DNA of 23,512 nucleotides from Temnopleurus reevesii (taxonomy: Eukaryota > Echinodermata > Echinoidea > Temnopleuroida > Temnopleuridae). Below are positions 7,369 to 16,403 of this stretch, one piece after another. Numbering within the stretch: the stretch's first letter is position 1; each line of letters starts with the position of its first letter. Made by a program: the position numbers and the translations under genes. Location: the NCBI GenBank assembly GCA_036244855.1, contig BQKZ01006899.1:1-23512 (forward strand). The letters are read 5' to 3'. Below the pieces are notes generated by a model. The model was not told where the DNA came from and did no database searches. It was given only the letters and a program-made list of their open reading frames with translations.

Positions 7369-10257
7369 ATGAAGTTGCAACTTGCAATATCGATTGGCTT
7401 CAGTCATGTACTTCTAACATATTATTTTGTTTGTCTCCCTGTCCTATCCCAGGGGTTAGGAGATTCAATATGTGATGATGAATGTTCTTGTCCACCGGAT
7501 CATGTATTGATAGTTGACTGTATTGCTAGGCATCTTTCATCTGTCCCAGCTGTTCATCGATTTCCAGTGTCTACTAGACGTTTGGGTCTATCTAGTAACA
7601 TGATCACAACGATTGAAAATAACGCTTTCTCTTTGTTAGGAAATTTGATCATTTTGAATCTGAAGGAAAATTTCATATCTACACTGATGCCGCAAGCATT
7701 TTCTGGATTACGTCGTCTCGCCCATCTTCACATAAGCTATAACTCGTTGGTAGATATATCTGCGATTCCGTCAATTGCAGCGATAAATATAAAATTTAAT
7801 TTTATTCAAGAATTCCATTCACGGTCTCACCAGGGTTCATCTAGAAATGGAAGAGGAGTCAGCATTATCAATCTTTCGGACAACTTTATCACAGCCTTGT
7901 CAACATTAACGTTGCCCGTAAGTGAGCTATCAGCTCGTTCCTGTAACCTTCGCGTCTTTGATGTTCATGAAATGGAGTCAGCCTATCAAATCACTTTCAT
8001 AGATGTTAGCAAAAACTACATCTCGGTAATACCTGCGATCTCTCAACTCACAAGTCTGGAGAAACTCATACTTTTAGATAACCCCATTCATACAATACAA
8101 GTTTCAACTTGGCCTGAGAGTATGCGAATTTTAGAAATGAATTTGAAGTATGAAACCGTTTTTCGTCACGTATCCAGTAGTTCAATATCTGATTTAATAT
8201 TAGTTGGTACGGGACTTAAAACAGTAACAGACCTTCTTTTTTGGGACATGGACAACGTTAGATTATTGGAGCTGCGTGGCGCCTCAGTTCAAAGTTTAAT
8301 TGGTTTTCCAAAGGCTCCTAAGTTACATTCATTTTTACTCAGTACTACAAGTCTCAGAGGATGTGTGACTTTCGAATATGACATCTTACCAAATTTGGAA
8401 AATTTGTTAATTGAAAGTAACCAAATCACAAAACTTAGATTTACATTACCAGAAGGCAACGAAAGTTTTAGCAGTTCTTTCCGATTGAAGATATTGACCA
8501 TCAAGACGAGTGAAATTAGTGATACGCATTTTCTCAAAAACTTGTCAAGTCTTATGATATTGAGACTGGAGTCCAATTGGATTTCCTTTGTAAACTGGAC
8601 TCATTTAAATCAGAACATTGGATTACGTCACGGTTCCTTTTCTCACAACCAAATAAGTAGTGTTACTGAATCAATTAATTTGGATGAATTGACTGTCCTT
8701 AATTTGTCAGATAATCAAATAAGGACCATTATGCCTGGTACTTTTGACGGTTGTTCTAAGCTACAAATACTTAGCATGGCCCAAAACAAACTGGTTGTAC
8801 TGCCAGATCTCTTTTCCCTTTCACACTTAAAAGTATTGGATTTTCAGTACAATGAAATTGAAACCCTTAACACATTTAAAGTAAACAAGGATATGGAAGA
8901 ATGTAACTTTAAATCAAACAGAATAACAAATTTCACCGAGGAAATAGGTTTGTTTCCGGAAAAAATAAAAATTATTCTTCAAATGAATAGACTGCGGAGT
9001 TTGGATCAGTTTCAAATTGCTACAGAAACTAATAAAATCCATACAGTAGATCTAAGTTATAATCTGATAGAAAATTTCAACCATTACAAATGGCTTGACA
9101 ATCAGATGCACAACGTTTTTGTGAGCCATAACTTACTGACTAATATTTCCTTTCCTAAAAGAACGAAAGTATTCATATGTTCGCATAACTATATAACTAA
9201 TTTACTCGTAAATCATAATTGTGTACTTGCAAATACTACAAATTGTGAGAATATCTGTGAACTAAATTGGCTCAAGGCAGGCTGGAATAGAATAAGTAGT
9301 ATAAGCACGTTCTTATTTCGAAACTGTAGTGGTCTGATATATCTTGATCTGGAAGGAAATCCACTGAAATCCCTCCCATCAGGCTTCACAGAGAACCTTA
9401 CAAAGCTATTGATATCACACACTCTGCTGTTTAGCGCTGATTTTCAAATTGGAAAATATAGATTGGTGCATGATAAAAGACAGAGATCAATTTATCTTAA
9501 CAACGTTTTAATTTTCTACAAGCATCCCAACACTTCTATAAGTTTGTCGCTACCCTATTTAGATGATTCATTATCGCTTTGTTGCAATGCAATTTCCTCT
9601 TTTCCATCACTGTCCATCCCACGGATCAAACACCTCGACTTGAGTTACAACCAAATTAATTCTCTTGATGGAAGACCATTTGAAAACATGACGAGAATTC
9701 AGAACATATCTTTGCATAACAATATGATAGCTAGTGTACCTCAACATGCATTTTCAGCATGCCCGTCATCCCTCGATGAAATTGATCTGGAATATAACTA
9801 TATTCGGTTTATAGGTCAATCTGCTTTCCCAAGTCATAGTAGTTTAATAATTAGGTTAGGTTGGAACCGTTTGCAGACCATCGACCCATCTAGCTTTCCT
9901 CTGCACTCCAAAAGAATCTACCTTGACCCAAACCCATGGCATTGCGAGTGTGAACTGACCGCTCTCCAAGAATGGCTCTTAGAGTCTGGCGCTCATGGTG
10001 TATCCTGTGCGACCCCATCTGAAAACAAAGACAAAGATCTGATGACACTCTTTGAGAATGATCTTGCTTTTTGTCACGTCTCCACCTCCATCGGGGCTTT
10101 GGACCGTCTCGAGGAATTTAAGAGTGAAAGTGTTAGAGAGTCAACTCCTTCTCCCAATGGAAAACTGTCTTCTCGTAACAATCGAGGAATGTGCTTCAGA
10201 GGAACACGGTACTGTATTATCATATCCATATTTTGTATAATATATATGATGTGCTGA
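7369..10257 (+). CDS. Secreted/anchored leucine-rich-repeat protein, copy 1 (962 aa)
   Basis: Single uninterrupted frame. The start is the ATG at 7369, which has A at -3 and opens directly with a signal peptide (residues 1 to about 28). The same frame is open upstream but has no ATG there. An LRRNT cap follows with cysteines 35, 39, 41 and 51. Then come roughly two dozen LRRs, with clear LxxLxLxxN units such as LTVLNLSDNQI and IKHLDLSYNQI. A non-LRR island interrupts the array at about 688-742. An LRRCT cap has Cys 859, 861, 880 and 902 after NPWHCEC. A Ser/Asn-rich stalk leads to a hydrophobic tail (about 948-962) that ends the protein. There is no TIR or other cytoplasmic domain, so a GPI anchor or tail-less membrane anchor is inferred. 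Many N-glycosylation sequons fit an extracellular protein. Ligand and role are unknown; pattern recognition or adhesion are both possible. Confidence 0.92.
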   Translation: MKLQLAISIGFSHVLLTYYFVCLPVLSQGLGDSICDDECSCPPDHVLIVDCIARHLSSVPAVHRFPVSTRRLGLSSNMITTIENNAFSLLGNLIILNLKENFISTLMPQAFSGLRRLAHLHISYNSLVDISAIPSIAAINIKFNFIQEFHSRSHQGSSRNGRGVSIINLSDNFITALSTLTLPVSELSARSCNLRVFDVHEMESAYQITFIDVSKNYISVIPAISQLTSLEKLILLDNPIHTIQVSTWPESMRILEMNLKYETVFRHVSSSSISDLILVGTGLKTVTDLLFWDMDNVRLLELRGASVQSLIGFPKAPKLHSFLLSTTSLRGCVTFEYDILPNLENLLIESNQITKLRFTLPEGNESFSSSFRLKILTIKTSEISDTHFLKNLSSLMILRLESNWISFVNWTHLNQNIGLRHGSFSHNQISSVTESINLDELTVLNLSDNQIRTIMPGTFDGCSKLQILSMAQNKLVVLPDLFSLSHLKVLDFQYNEIETLNTFKVNKDMEECNFKSNRITNFTEEIGLFPEKIKIILQMNRLRSLDQFQIATETNKIHTVDLSYNLIENFNHYKWLDNQMHNVFVSHNLLTNISFPKRTKVFICSHNYITNLLVNHNCVLANTTNCENICELNWLKAGWNRISSISTFLFRNCSGLIYLDLEGNPLKSLPSGFTENLTKLLISHTLLFSADFQIGKYRLVHDKRQRSIYLNNVLIFYKHPNTSISLSLPYLDDSLSLCCNAISSFPSLSIPRIKHLDLSYNQINSLDGRPFENMTRIQNISLHNNMIASVPQHAFSACPSSLDEIDLEYNYIRFIGQSAFPSHSSLIIRLGWNRLQTIDPSSFPLHSKRIYLDPNPWHCECELTALQEWLLESGAHGVSCATPSENKDKDLMTLFENDLAFCHVSTSIGALDRLEEFKSESVRESTPSPNGKLSSRNNRGMCFRGTRYCIIISIFCIIYMMC

Positions 10258-10293
10258 ATGATTCATCGATAAAGCTCTAGATACCGAAAAAAA

Positions 10294-10299
10294 AATAAA
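10294..10299 (+). terminator. Polyadenylation signal AATAAA after LRR gene 1
   Basis: AATAAA lies 37 bases past the stop codon, in an A-rich run and directly before the palindrome at 10300-10356. The position suits a short 3' UTR. Unit 2 has only the variant ATTAAA at 20621-20626. Confidence 0.45.
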
Positions 10300-10356
10300 A
10301 TAGCACCATTCATGTGGGTATTTACGTATCGTAAATACCCAAATGAATGGTGTTAT
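10300..10356. repeat. Near-perfect 57-bp palindrome 3' of LRR gene 1
   Basis: The core arms 10304-10326 and 10330-10352 pair over 22 of 23 positions around a 3-base loop, and four more pairs (one G-U) extend outward. It is bounded by TA at each end (10301-10302, 10354-10355), which would suit a tiny TA-duplicating foldback element. Unit 2 has no counterpart, so it arrived or was lost after the duplication. Confidence 0.9.
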
Positions 10357-10388
10357 ATTTAATGGTGTTATTTTGAAATCATAGTAAT

Positions 10389-10409
10389 ATGATGATGATG
10401 ATGATGATG
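10389..10409 (+). repeat. (ATG)7 microsatellite, 3' tail of the LINE fragment
   Basis: Seven ATG repeats. Read on the minus strand they form the (CAT)n tail that closes the LINE 3' end. Confidence 0.9.
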
Positions 10410-10885
10410 GCCTCTTGTATAGCGCCAGTTCCGCTTCAGCTGGGCGCTCATGGCGCTCAATTACTCAATTATGTCTCACAGATTTCAATGTCCTAATCAG
10501 TGCTAGGATTCATCTTTCAGTCCAAGAACTCCCAGTGGTGGTACAATTTGGTTATTCTTCTAACGACAAGGTAGTGGGGAACAGATCGGTCTTTAGGTAG
10601 AACTCGAAGGTGGATTGCGTCTCTGCTCTCCTGATAAAGTGGGGAAGACTATTCCACAATTTTGGCCCAGAGATGTAGAAGGCTCTCTCGCTCCAGGTTT
10701 TACGGCTGAGTGATTCGGACAACAAAACTTGGTCTCCTGATCGGAGACTGCGGGTTGGCATGTACTGAGAAGGAAGCTCTGATATGTAGGATGGGGATTT
10801 ATCATTCAGTGCTTTATATACCAGGACTTTGAGTTTGAAGGCAATATGTTGGTTTATTGGTAGCCAATGTAGATCACGCATAATT
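10389..10885 (-). mobile_element. 5'-truncated CR1/L2-type LINE, 3' end
   Basis: On the minus strand a frame of about 109 codons (10881 down to 10552) carries the stereotyped end of CR1/L2/Rex-like ORF2: LHWLPINQHI, FKLKVLVYKALN, SPSYISEL, LWNSLPHFIR and FEFYLKTDLF. A short 3' UTR follows with GGCGCTATACAAGAGGCC and then the (CAT)n tail. This order is typical of these LINEs. The catalytic RT core and endonuclease are missing, as expected from incomplete target-primed reverse transcription. It lies between gene 1 and the homologous 3' flank and is absent from unit 2, so it inserted after the duplication. Confidence 0.9.
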
Positions 10886-12194
10886 GGAGTTATGTCATAA
10901 TTATATCATAATCAATGTTATATTGACACGTGTTGTTATGGATGATTGTGACATGTCGCTTTTCCTGAATAGGCATTTATCTACTAGGGTGTGTCATGTC
11001 GGCTTAGAAACATGATCATTTTCGTGGCAAAATAATTACAAATGACATATCTAAGAACAATTTAATCGATAAGATACAATCAGGATGATGAAACTAACCA
11101 TTTGATAGCCGATAATAAAATCTAACATGAACTTAAACACAAAAGGGTTTTGAAATGATATCAATCGGAATATTAACAAATTCAGTTAGTGTGACTTTAC
11201 AAAAAATGTTAGATTCTTTTATGTTGCTCTCAAACATCTTTTTAAAGTATCTCTAGATGAACTCACTTATGTTCAAAGTAAGATCCATGTTAGTATTGTT
11301 CTTGTGCCAACTAGAGTAAAATGTTATGGTGGTTTTCTTTTGTCCATTCCTGTAAAGCAGTTGCTGCGAGGCTTGACAGTCACAAAGCTTGCTCGAGGCT
11401 TATCCGACTTAGCGACAACTAATGTATGTAAACTGGATACAAGTATCATAGTTCCATTGACCATTGTTTTAAAACATGTTTAAGAAATACCATGTGACTA
11501 CGCTCGTTTGCAAAACTGTTATCAGTTCTCGAAGCATGTTATCTATAGTTTTTACTCGGATACGAGTTCTTATTAACTTCAGGCGATTATATGCATCAAT
11601 GTAGGATTTATTTTCATCAGGTACATAAGTAAACTTTGCAAACCAATGAAGTGAAGGGAGACAACGGCACACAACATGTCGTCAACACATTTCGAACCCC
11701 CGCATTAATACCGACTTGGGAGGCGGGACGAACAAATAATATTTAGTGGGTTTTTTTAATGGTTACGAGAGAGAATTCGACATTCAGTATTTTGTATTCA
11801 TGCTATAGTCGATTGAAGCCTGGTTGATTTTGCTCAAGCTCGGGTCTTTAAATGATTTAGACAGAATATCAATTTCCATGTTTCTTTTTTAACTCATCTA
11901 TTCCTTTGTGCTAATCAAATGAACAGTGAAGCGAAAAATAAGCTCTGAGCAGTGAGCGTCAATTTGTTTTTGTAACACGAAGGGGTGTGCAATACAATTA
12001 CATGCATGCACCTTTAATTTGCATTTTAAAACGTAAACATCGTAAGCGGTACCCTATACTCATAGATGTTCGTTTAGAGTCAACAATATAAATCAACTAA
12101 AAATTTTTGATTGTGAATTCTGGACGAGTAAATAACTGTGGAGCTGAGCCGCTTTTCAATACATTAAAAATACTTAATATTTAATAATTACATA
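10886..12194. other. Intergenic stretch, partly the duplicated 3' flank
   Basis: About 11038-11320 aligns, with many differences, to about 20957-21190 after gene 2. No convincing coding frame, RNA gene or further repeat was found in the rest. Confidence 0.6.
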
Positions 12195-12332
12195 ATATTG
12201 GATGGCAATGAATGGAACACCAGGGAATATTGCACGAGTTAGGGCAATATTGCACGAATCGAAGATGAGTGCAATATTGGCCCTAACGAGTGCAATATTC
12301 CCGGTATTTCATGAAATAAAGCCATCCAATAT
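12195..12332. mobile_element. 138-bp foldback MITE with internal repeats
   Basis: Terminal inverted repeats ATATTGGATGGC (12195-12206) and GCCATCCAATAT (12321-12332). Inside, long arms at about 12219-12255 and 12269-12305 pair almost completely. Each arm contains two copies of AATATTGCAC. The whole element would fold into a long hairpin. The target duplication is unclear because the flanks are A/T repeats. Confidence 0.87.
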
Positions 12333-12425
12333 AATTATTATTATATGTACATTAGCCTTTGACTTACCGGTATTATTGTAGAAGTACCAGAATGCTGATC
12401 ACTGCTTTGCGCATGCGTGATATTG

Positions 12426-12459
12426 AAGCCGTGCAACATGGCCTAATGTTGCACGGCTT
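12426..12459. repeat. Perfect 14-bp hairpin
   Basis: AAGCCGTGCAACAT (12426-12439) and its exact reverse complement (12446-12459) enclose the loop GGCCTA. GTGCAACAT is reminiscent of the GTGCAATAT units in the MITE 94 bp upstream, but common origin is not shown. Confidence 0.9.
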
Positions 12460-12847
12460 AAAACTATCATATAGATAATAATAGATTATATCGCATTTTG
12501 TGTCAGTTATTCCATGTAATAATGGCACTCAGGTCCTTATAAGAGCAAACATAGTATGAGCTTTGACATGTGAAGTAATATTGTTTGTCAGTCTTTGCTT
12601 ATCATATAATTCAGCTAGGATTAAAGAGTGAAGGGATACTTGGACAAAACAAGTTTTTTCCTTTATGTTAATGTTTGATTGATGAATGTGATACAATAAA
12701 CAAGAACATATTCTTTCGAAAGGTGTACGGATTCTTTTTATACTTAAGTATAGTTTTATTATTAGGACGCGAGTCATCCGCCACTGGCGGCACCAGTAAA
12801 GAAAACATGAGCATCCAATCAACATTCCCGTAGGTGTCTAATAGATA
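12460..12847. other. Intergenic stretch without a gene
   Basis: Nothing coding is supported. A short piece (about 12627-12680, containing GAGTGAAGGGATAC) matches about 22189-22250 after gene 2, which suggests that the duplicated unit once reached this far. Confidence 0.5.
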
Positions 12848-13118
12848 TGTCCGTACTGTTACAACTCTTATTTTGTTTCTTATTACAAATGTTTATTTTT
12901 CCTTCAAATTTTCACACTTTTAATGTCATTTAAAATTCATATTTTTACGATTGTATACTTGATCAATTGAACCAATTGTATTTATATTTGTATTTTTTTA
13001 TGATAAATGTTTATTCAAATCAATCACGAAAAACTACGTGTCTTCCTGTGATTTGTTTAGTATTATAGCAGGTTAACATCTGTCATTGAACTGATCGGAA
13101 CCTAAACGGGCTGTGACA
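12848..13118 (+). repeat. Candidate solo or truncated LTR
   Basis: It opens TGTC and ends GACA, the short inverted ends usual for LTRs, and lies directly before a tRNA-Pro type primer site. No partner LTR and no gag or pol was found in the window, so the left boundary is only a guess. Confidence 0.45.
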
Positions 13119-13119
13119 A

Positions 13120-13145
13120 TGGGGGCTTGTCCGGGAGTTGAACCC
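13120..13145 (+). promoter_or_regulatory. Candidate primer-binding site, tRNA-Pro type
   Basis: It begins TGGGGGCTTGTCCGGGAG and continues TTGAACCC. Compared with the complement of the CCA-ended 3' end of tRNA-Pro as I recall it, 24 of 26 positions match. Because the CCA complement (TGG) is included, a copy of mature tRNA, i.e. a primer site, is more likely than a tRNA gene. Confidence 0.65.
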
Positions 13146-13756
13146 AATGCGCGGCCATGATCCGTCGAAATTTGCCAAAACCGTTTATTGAGCGGAGAAT
13201 ATCAGCGATCATATTGCGCGCTATATATGATAGTGCTTGAGCGATCGAGGGCTGGCGGAGAAAAAAAAAAGATCATGGGCACAGGATCATGCAAGACTCG
13301 ACGCTACATCGGAGATCTCGTGACCCGCAGCGCGACCAACGTCAGCCTCGTTGATGAGTTCACATTAATAACATCCCACAGATCATTACGTCAGATGCAA
13401 TTTTTTTCCAGAACTTTTGATACATTTTGAAAATGAGAACGTATATGGAAAAGTAATCTATAAGTTCAACAAACTATCAATTACCTTTTTATGAATACAT
13501 TGATTAGGCCTAATCGTAAACAAACAAAATAACATGCACACAGACACCCTAATCTGCTCATATGCTATGCTCAATAATGACATTTCGGGCTTTTTCGATG
13601 GATCAGTGTTACGGAAAAAAAATCGCTGCCGAGAATAAAGAGAAGACCCAATTGAACTCAATGTACTGCACGGTGACTCAATAAAGAAAAGGAAGTATCA
13701 CACACTGACAGTTTTTACACAAAATTTGTCGGAGACGTGTTAAACATTTTTGGATC
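13146..13756. other. Leader-like stretch after the candidate primer site, no gene
   Basis: About 13146-13345 is richer in G and C than its surroundings and could be the leader of the lost LTR element. The 80-codon frame at 13188-13430 has no recognisable motif. The rest is AT-rich with nothing supported. Confidence 0.45.
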
Positions 13757-13760
13757 TTAA

Positions 13761-14325
13761 AGGGGAACTTCACCTAGACATTGATGCACTGTCAGATCAG
13801 GGGATGAAGAAAAATACATTGATCAAACTGTGAAAATTTTAGCAAAATCCAACAATCCATTAAAAAGCTATGAATTTTCAAAGTTTTGATATAAACCCCT
13901 CATGGGCTCCTTCAATTGGCAACGTACAGGCACAAAATGGCTGCCGACATGGATAATTCTCCATTCACTTTGTACACAGAATAGAAAAGTAGCCGATAAA
14001 TCAACAACATTCATTCTGAAATGCATGCAGAATAAAAAATGTCCATATCATACTTGAAGAGAAACGTACAATTTTGTCTACTTTTCTAAAAAGAGAAGGA
14101 AATGTGAAATTATGTGTACAAAGTGAGTGGAGAGTTTTCCATGTTACCAGCCATTTTGTGCCTGTACGTTGCCAATTTGAGGAGCCCATGAGGGGTGTAA
14201 ATCAAAACTTTGAAAATTCATAACTTTTGAACGGATTGTCGAATTTTGCTCAAATTTTCACAGATTGACCATTGTATTTTTCTTCATCCTCTGAGCGCAC
14301 ATCAATGTCTGAGTGAAGTTCCCCT
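13761..14325. mobile_element. 565-bp full-length foldback element with TTAA duplication
   Basis: TTAA flanks at 13757-13760 and 14326-14329. The ends AGGGGAACTTCAC and GTGAAGTTCCCCT are exact inverted copies, and imperfect pairing continues along most of both halves (for example AAAATGGCTG near 13936 and CAGCCATTTT near 14149). It carries no transposase frame. TTAA duplication points to piggyBac-type mobilisation. It shares the target but not the sequence of the MITE at 6146-6651. Confidence 0.92.
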
Positions 14326-14329
14326 TTAA

Positions 14330-15110
14330 AGTTAAAGATTCGTAATGGTCGGGATGCAAACATTGATGTGAAACGAGCTGATATATAAAAAAAATGCTTT
14401 ATATGCCTAAATATAACCGTGTACGAAATGAAGAGCAGGTTTTCGCACTTATTCTGGCGTATTTTACTTTTAAAAAATTGTACTTAAAAAAGGTCAGGGC
14501 TAAATAATTTGCACGGGTGCTGAGCGGCGCAGAATGGCTTTTAGCAACCGGTGGTATTGTTCTCGGCGTGTGAGTTCACATTCATTTTGTACGTGAAGCA
14601 TGTTGTGTTGGGGTACGCGACGGCATTGTCATTACTTATTTTGCGAAAATTAAGCCATTTTTGGATCGATTTTATTCAAACACACTATGAACATATTCTA
14701 ATTTCCAAGTCGAAATACTTCATGATGATAATACTTTTACTGAAGCTCACAAAGTAGTAATATCTGAACTGCCATCTCTCCCAAAACTGATATATCGATT
14801 CAAATAATGTAGCAATTGAAATATTGGACAACTTCAATTCTGCGATTGTTGACATTAAATATACATATAGTGCTACAATTATTTAGTGACTTTATTCGGG
14901 TTCATTGTAAAGTACGTATAGATAGGATCAAGAACGACAGAATTATATATTTCAACAGAACTAATATTGTTATAGGGAATACACAACCCCTATTCACAAC
15001 TCATCATTCACTCTGTCTACAAAACTCTTTGTTTCTTTTTGGAAAGTTTTTCGGAACTATGGCCTTTCTTTATCGATTCTGCATCTACTTAAAAAAAGCG
15101 ACCGAGCGAC
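14330..15110. other. Intergenic stretch without a supported gene
   Basis: AT-rich. The longest frame (14816-15202) reads through an unrelated hairpin block and has no recognised domain. Nothing else noted. Confidence 0.6.
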
Positions 15111-15153
15111 CAAGCGTGTGGGAGGGGGTGTCCCCCACATCCTCACCCGCTTG
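15111..15153. repeat. GC-rich compound hairpin
   Basis: CAAGCG (15111-15116) pairs with CGCTTG (15148-15153). Inside, TGTGGG at about 15117-15122 can pair with CCCACA at about 15134-15139 around a G/C-rich loop. It contrasts sharply with the AT-rich surroundings. Confidence 0.7.
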
Positions 15154-15222
15154 TACATCACTTACGGGGATTAAAAACACATTTGGAAAGTGGCATTTCT
15201 GAAAACTTAACATCTCCATTTA

Positions 15223-15267
15223 GTGCAGTCAGGGAGTTGGGATTTTTCCCAACTCCCTGGTGCAGTC
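15223..15267. repeat. 30-bp perfect hairpin flanked by 8-bp direct repeats
   Basis: CAGGGAGTTGGGA (15230-15242) and TCCCAACTCCCTG (15247-15259) pair perfectly around TTTT. GTGCAGTC stands on both sides (15223-15230 and 15260-15267); the left copy shares its last C with the hairpin. CAGGG...CCCTG ends and a 7-8 bp direct repeat resemble hAT elements. Confidence 0.9.
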
Positions 15268-16403
15268 TACTATCATGTCCAAAAAAATGGCTCCCGTGCG
15301 ATTTTTGTGTTAAAATTGATATTTTTTTAGCTAACTTTGTCAATATGGATTTGCTGAATCTAAAAAGACTTTGGTTTCGATTTTCCTGACCTCGTCTTCA
15401 GCCGCCATTTTGAATGTCAAAATAGCCGCCAACTTACATATCTAAAGGGGGTGCAACATTTAGAGTCTCCTGGGTGTCAACATTTTGGGTGCATAGTTAA
15501 ATGTCATGTTGTGAATACTGGAAGGCAAAAAAATGATAACGAATAATGATTTAATAATGATCGAATAAATGTATGTGGTCTTGTAAGGTAGCATTGCTAA
15601 ATCATACACATAGATTAGATTAGGATTGATGAAGCATAACGTTTGAACTTGAGTAAAAGTATTGAACTTGGAATTCATTAGGGATTATCTGTCTAACCAG
15701 TGATGAACTTAAAATGGTTGAAGAACTGTAGTTTAGATTGGTGTTAATCGACGAAACGACGCGACGTGACGCGACGCGACGGATCTGTACTGTATACAGA
15801 CTTTGTGTGATTCTTGCATCATGAGTAATCATGCTCGACTCGTGGCGGGGGGGGGGGGGGGGGGTTTGTGGTCCTATAGCTCAACGGGTCATAGCCAGAA
15901 GGCGCCAAATTTAAGGTGAAGGCCTTTTTTTGGATAGTCAGCCAAGATCAGCCTCCAGGGGACGCCAAATTTTATGAGAGGGACCCCAACAGTCGAGCCC
16001 CTCCCCCCGGGTCTCAAAAGTTCTGTTTTTGTATTGCTTTGGTCGGTGACATGAATCGATATAGAACGCTTGTCAATTGATAAGTTCATCTATATATCAG
16101 TACATGTCGAAGGAAGAAAACATAAACAATATATTAGAACTCAGAGGTTCTTGAGGATAGATTTGAAAAACATTTTTTGATAAATATGGAAAACTTGCAT
16201 ACAACTTTTAAGGAGTTTAGAATGAAATTAAGTAGGATGGGATTACAAATTAATGATAAGTAGTTAAGCTTACTTCGTAGAAGATTAATTCTTATTGCTA
16301 GCTTGGTTTTATTGGTTGAGATTGAAACATAATTAATCGAAAGAGAATTTAAATTGATATTCGGATGTGATGACGTTTGATATCATTTCGTTATATTGTT
16401 TGT
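15268..16403. other. Intergenic stretch, no gene; CGACG-rich patch and G18 run
   Basis: It contains a CGACG-rich patch at about 15748-15781 and a run of 18 G at 15847-15864. The sequence after the G run (about 15865-16020) is more GC-rich, but no gene or known repeat was recognised. Confidence 0.6.
15847..15864 (+). repeat. G18 homopolymer
   Basis: Eighteen consecutive G. Length may be inaccurate in the assembly. Confidence 0.9.

Larger units (their letters stand above)
1..11320 (+). repeat. Unit 1 of a large direct tandem duplication (retrotransposon inserted)
   Basis: Bases 1-622 align with about 16404-17033, bases 6734-10257 align with about 17034-20558, and the stretch after the gene (about 11038-11320) aligns with about 20957-21190. 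A weaker match continues at about 12627-12680 versus 22189-22250. The unit starts before the window. Unit 1 carries insertions that unit 2 lacks: the LTR retrotransposon at 623-6728, the palindrome at 10300-10356 and the LINE fragment at 10389-10885. Coding sequence is about 96% identical by eye; flanks are less similar and contain indels. Confidence 0.88.

Noticed and set aside
8289..8576. Antisense frames within both LRR genes (also 9213-9422, 18590-18877, 19514-19723)
   Set aside because: They are kept only because the sense coding sequence is kept; no independent signal.
12195..12332. CRISPR-like repeats (repeated GCAATATTGCAC)
   Set aside because: The units are inverted and part of a foldback element in a eukaryotic genome, not direct repeats with spacers.
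13120..13145. Possible tRNA-Pro gene or SINE on the minus strand
   Set aside because: Only the 3' end of a tRNA is present, it includes the CCA that genes normally lack, and no D-arm or anticodon arm follows, so a primer-binding site fits better.
13188..13430. 80-codon frame after the tRNA-Pro type primer site as a gag start
   Set aside because: No gag-like motif or knuckle, and the frame stops early.
14001..14189. 62-codon minus-strand frame inside the 565-bp foldback element
   Set aside because: It results from the palindromic arm sequence and has no recognisable domain.
14816..15202. 128-codon frame
   Set aside because: No domain recognised, composition like AT-rich non-coding DNA, and its end runs through the GC-rich hairpin at 15111-15153.
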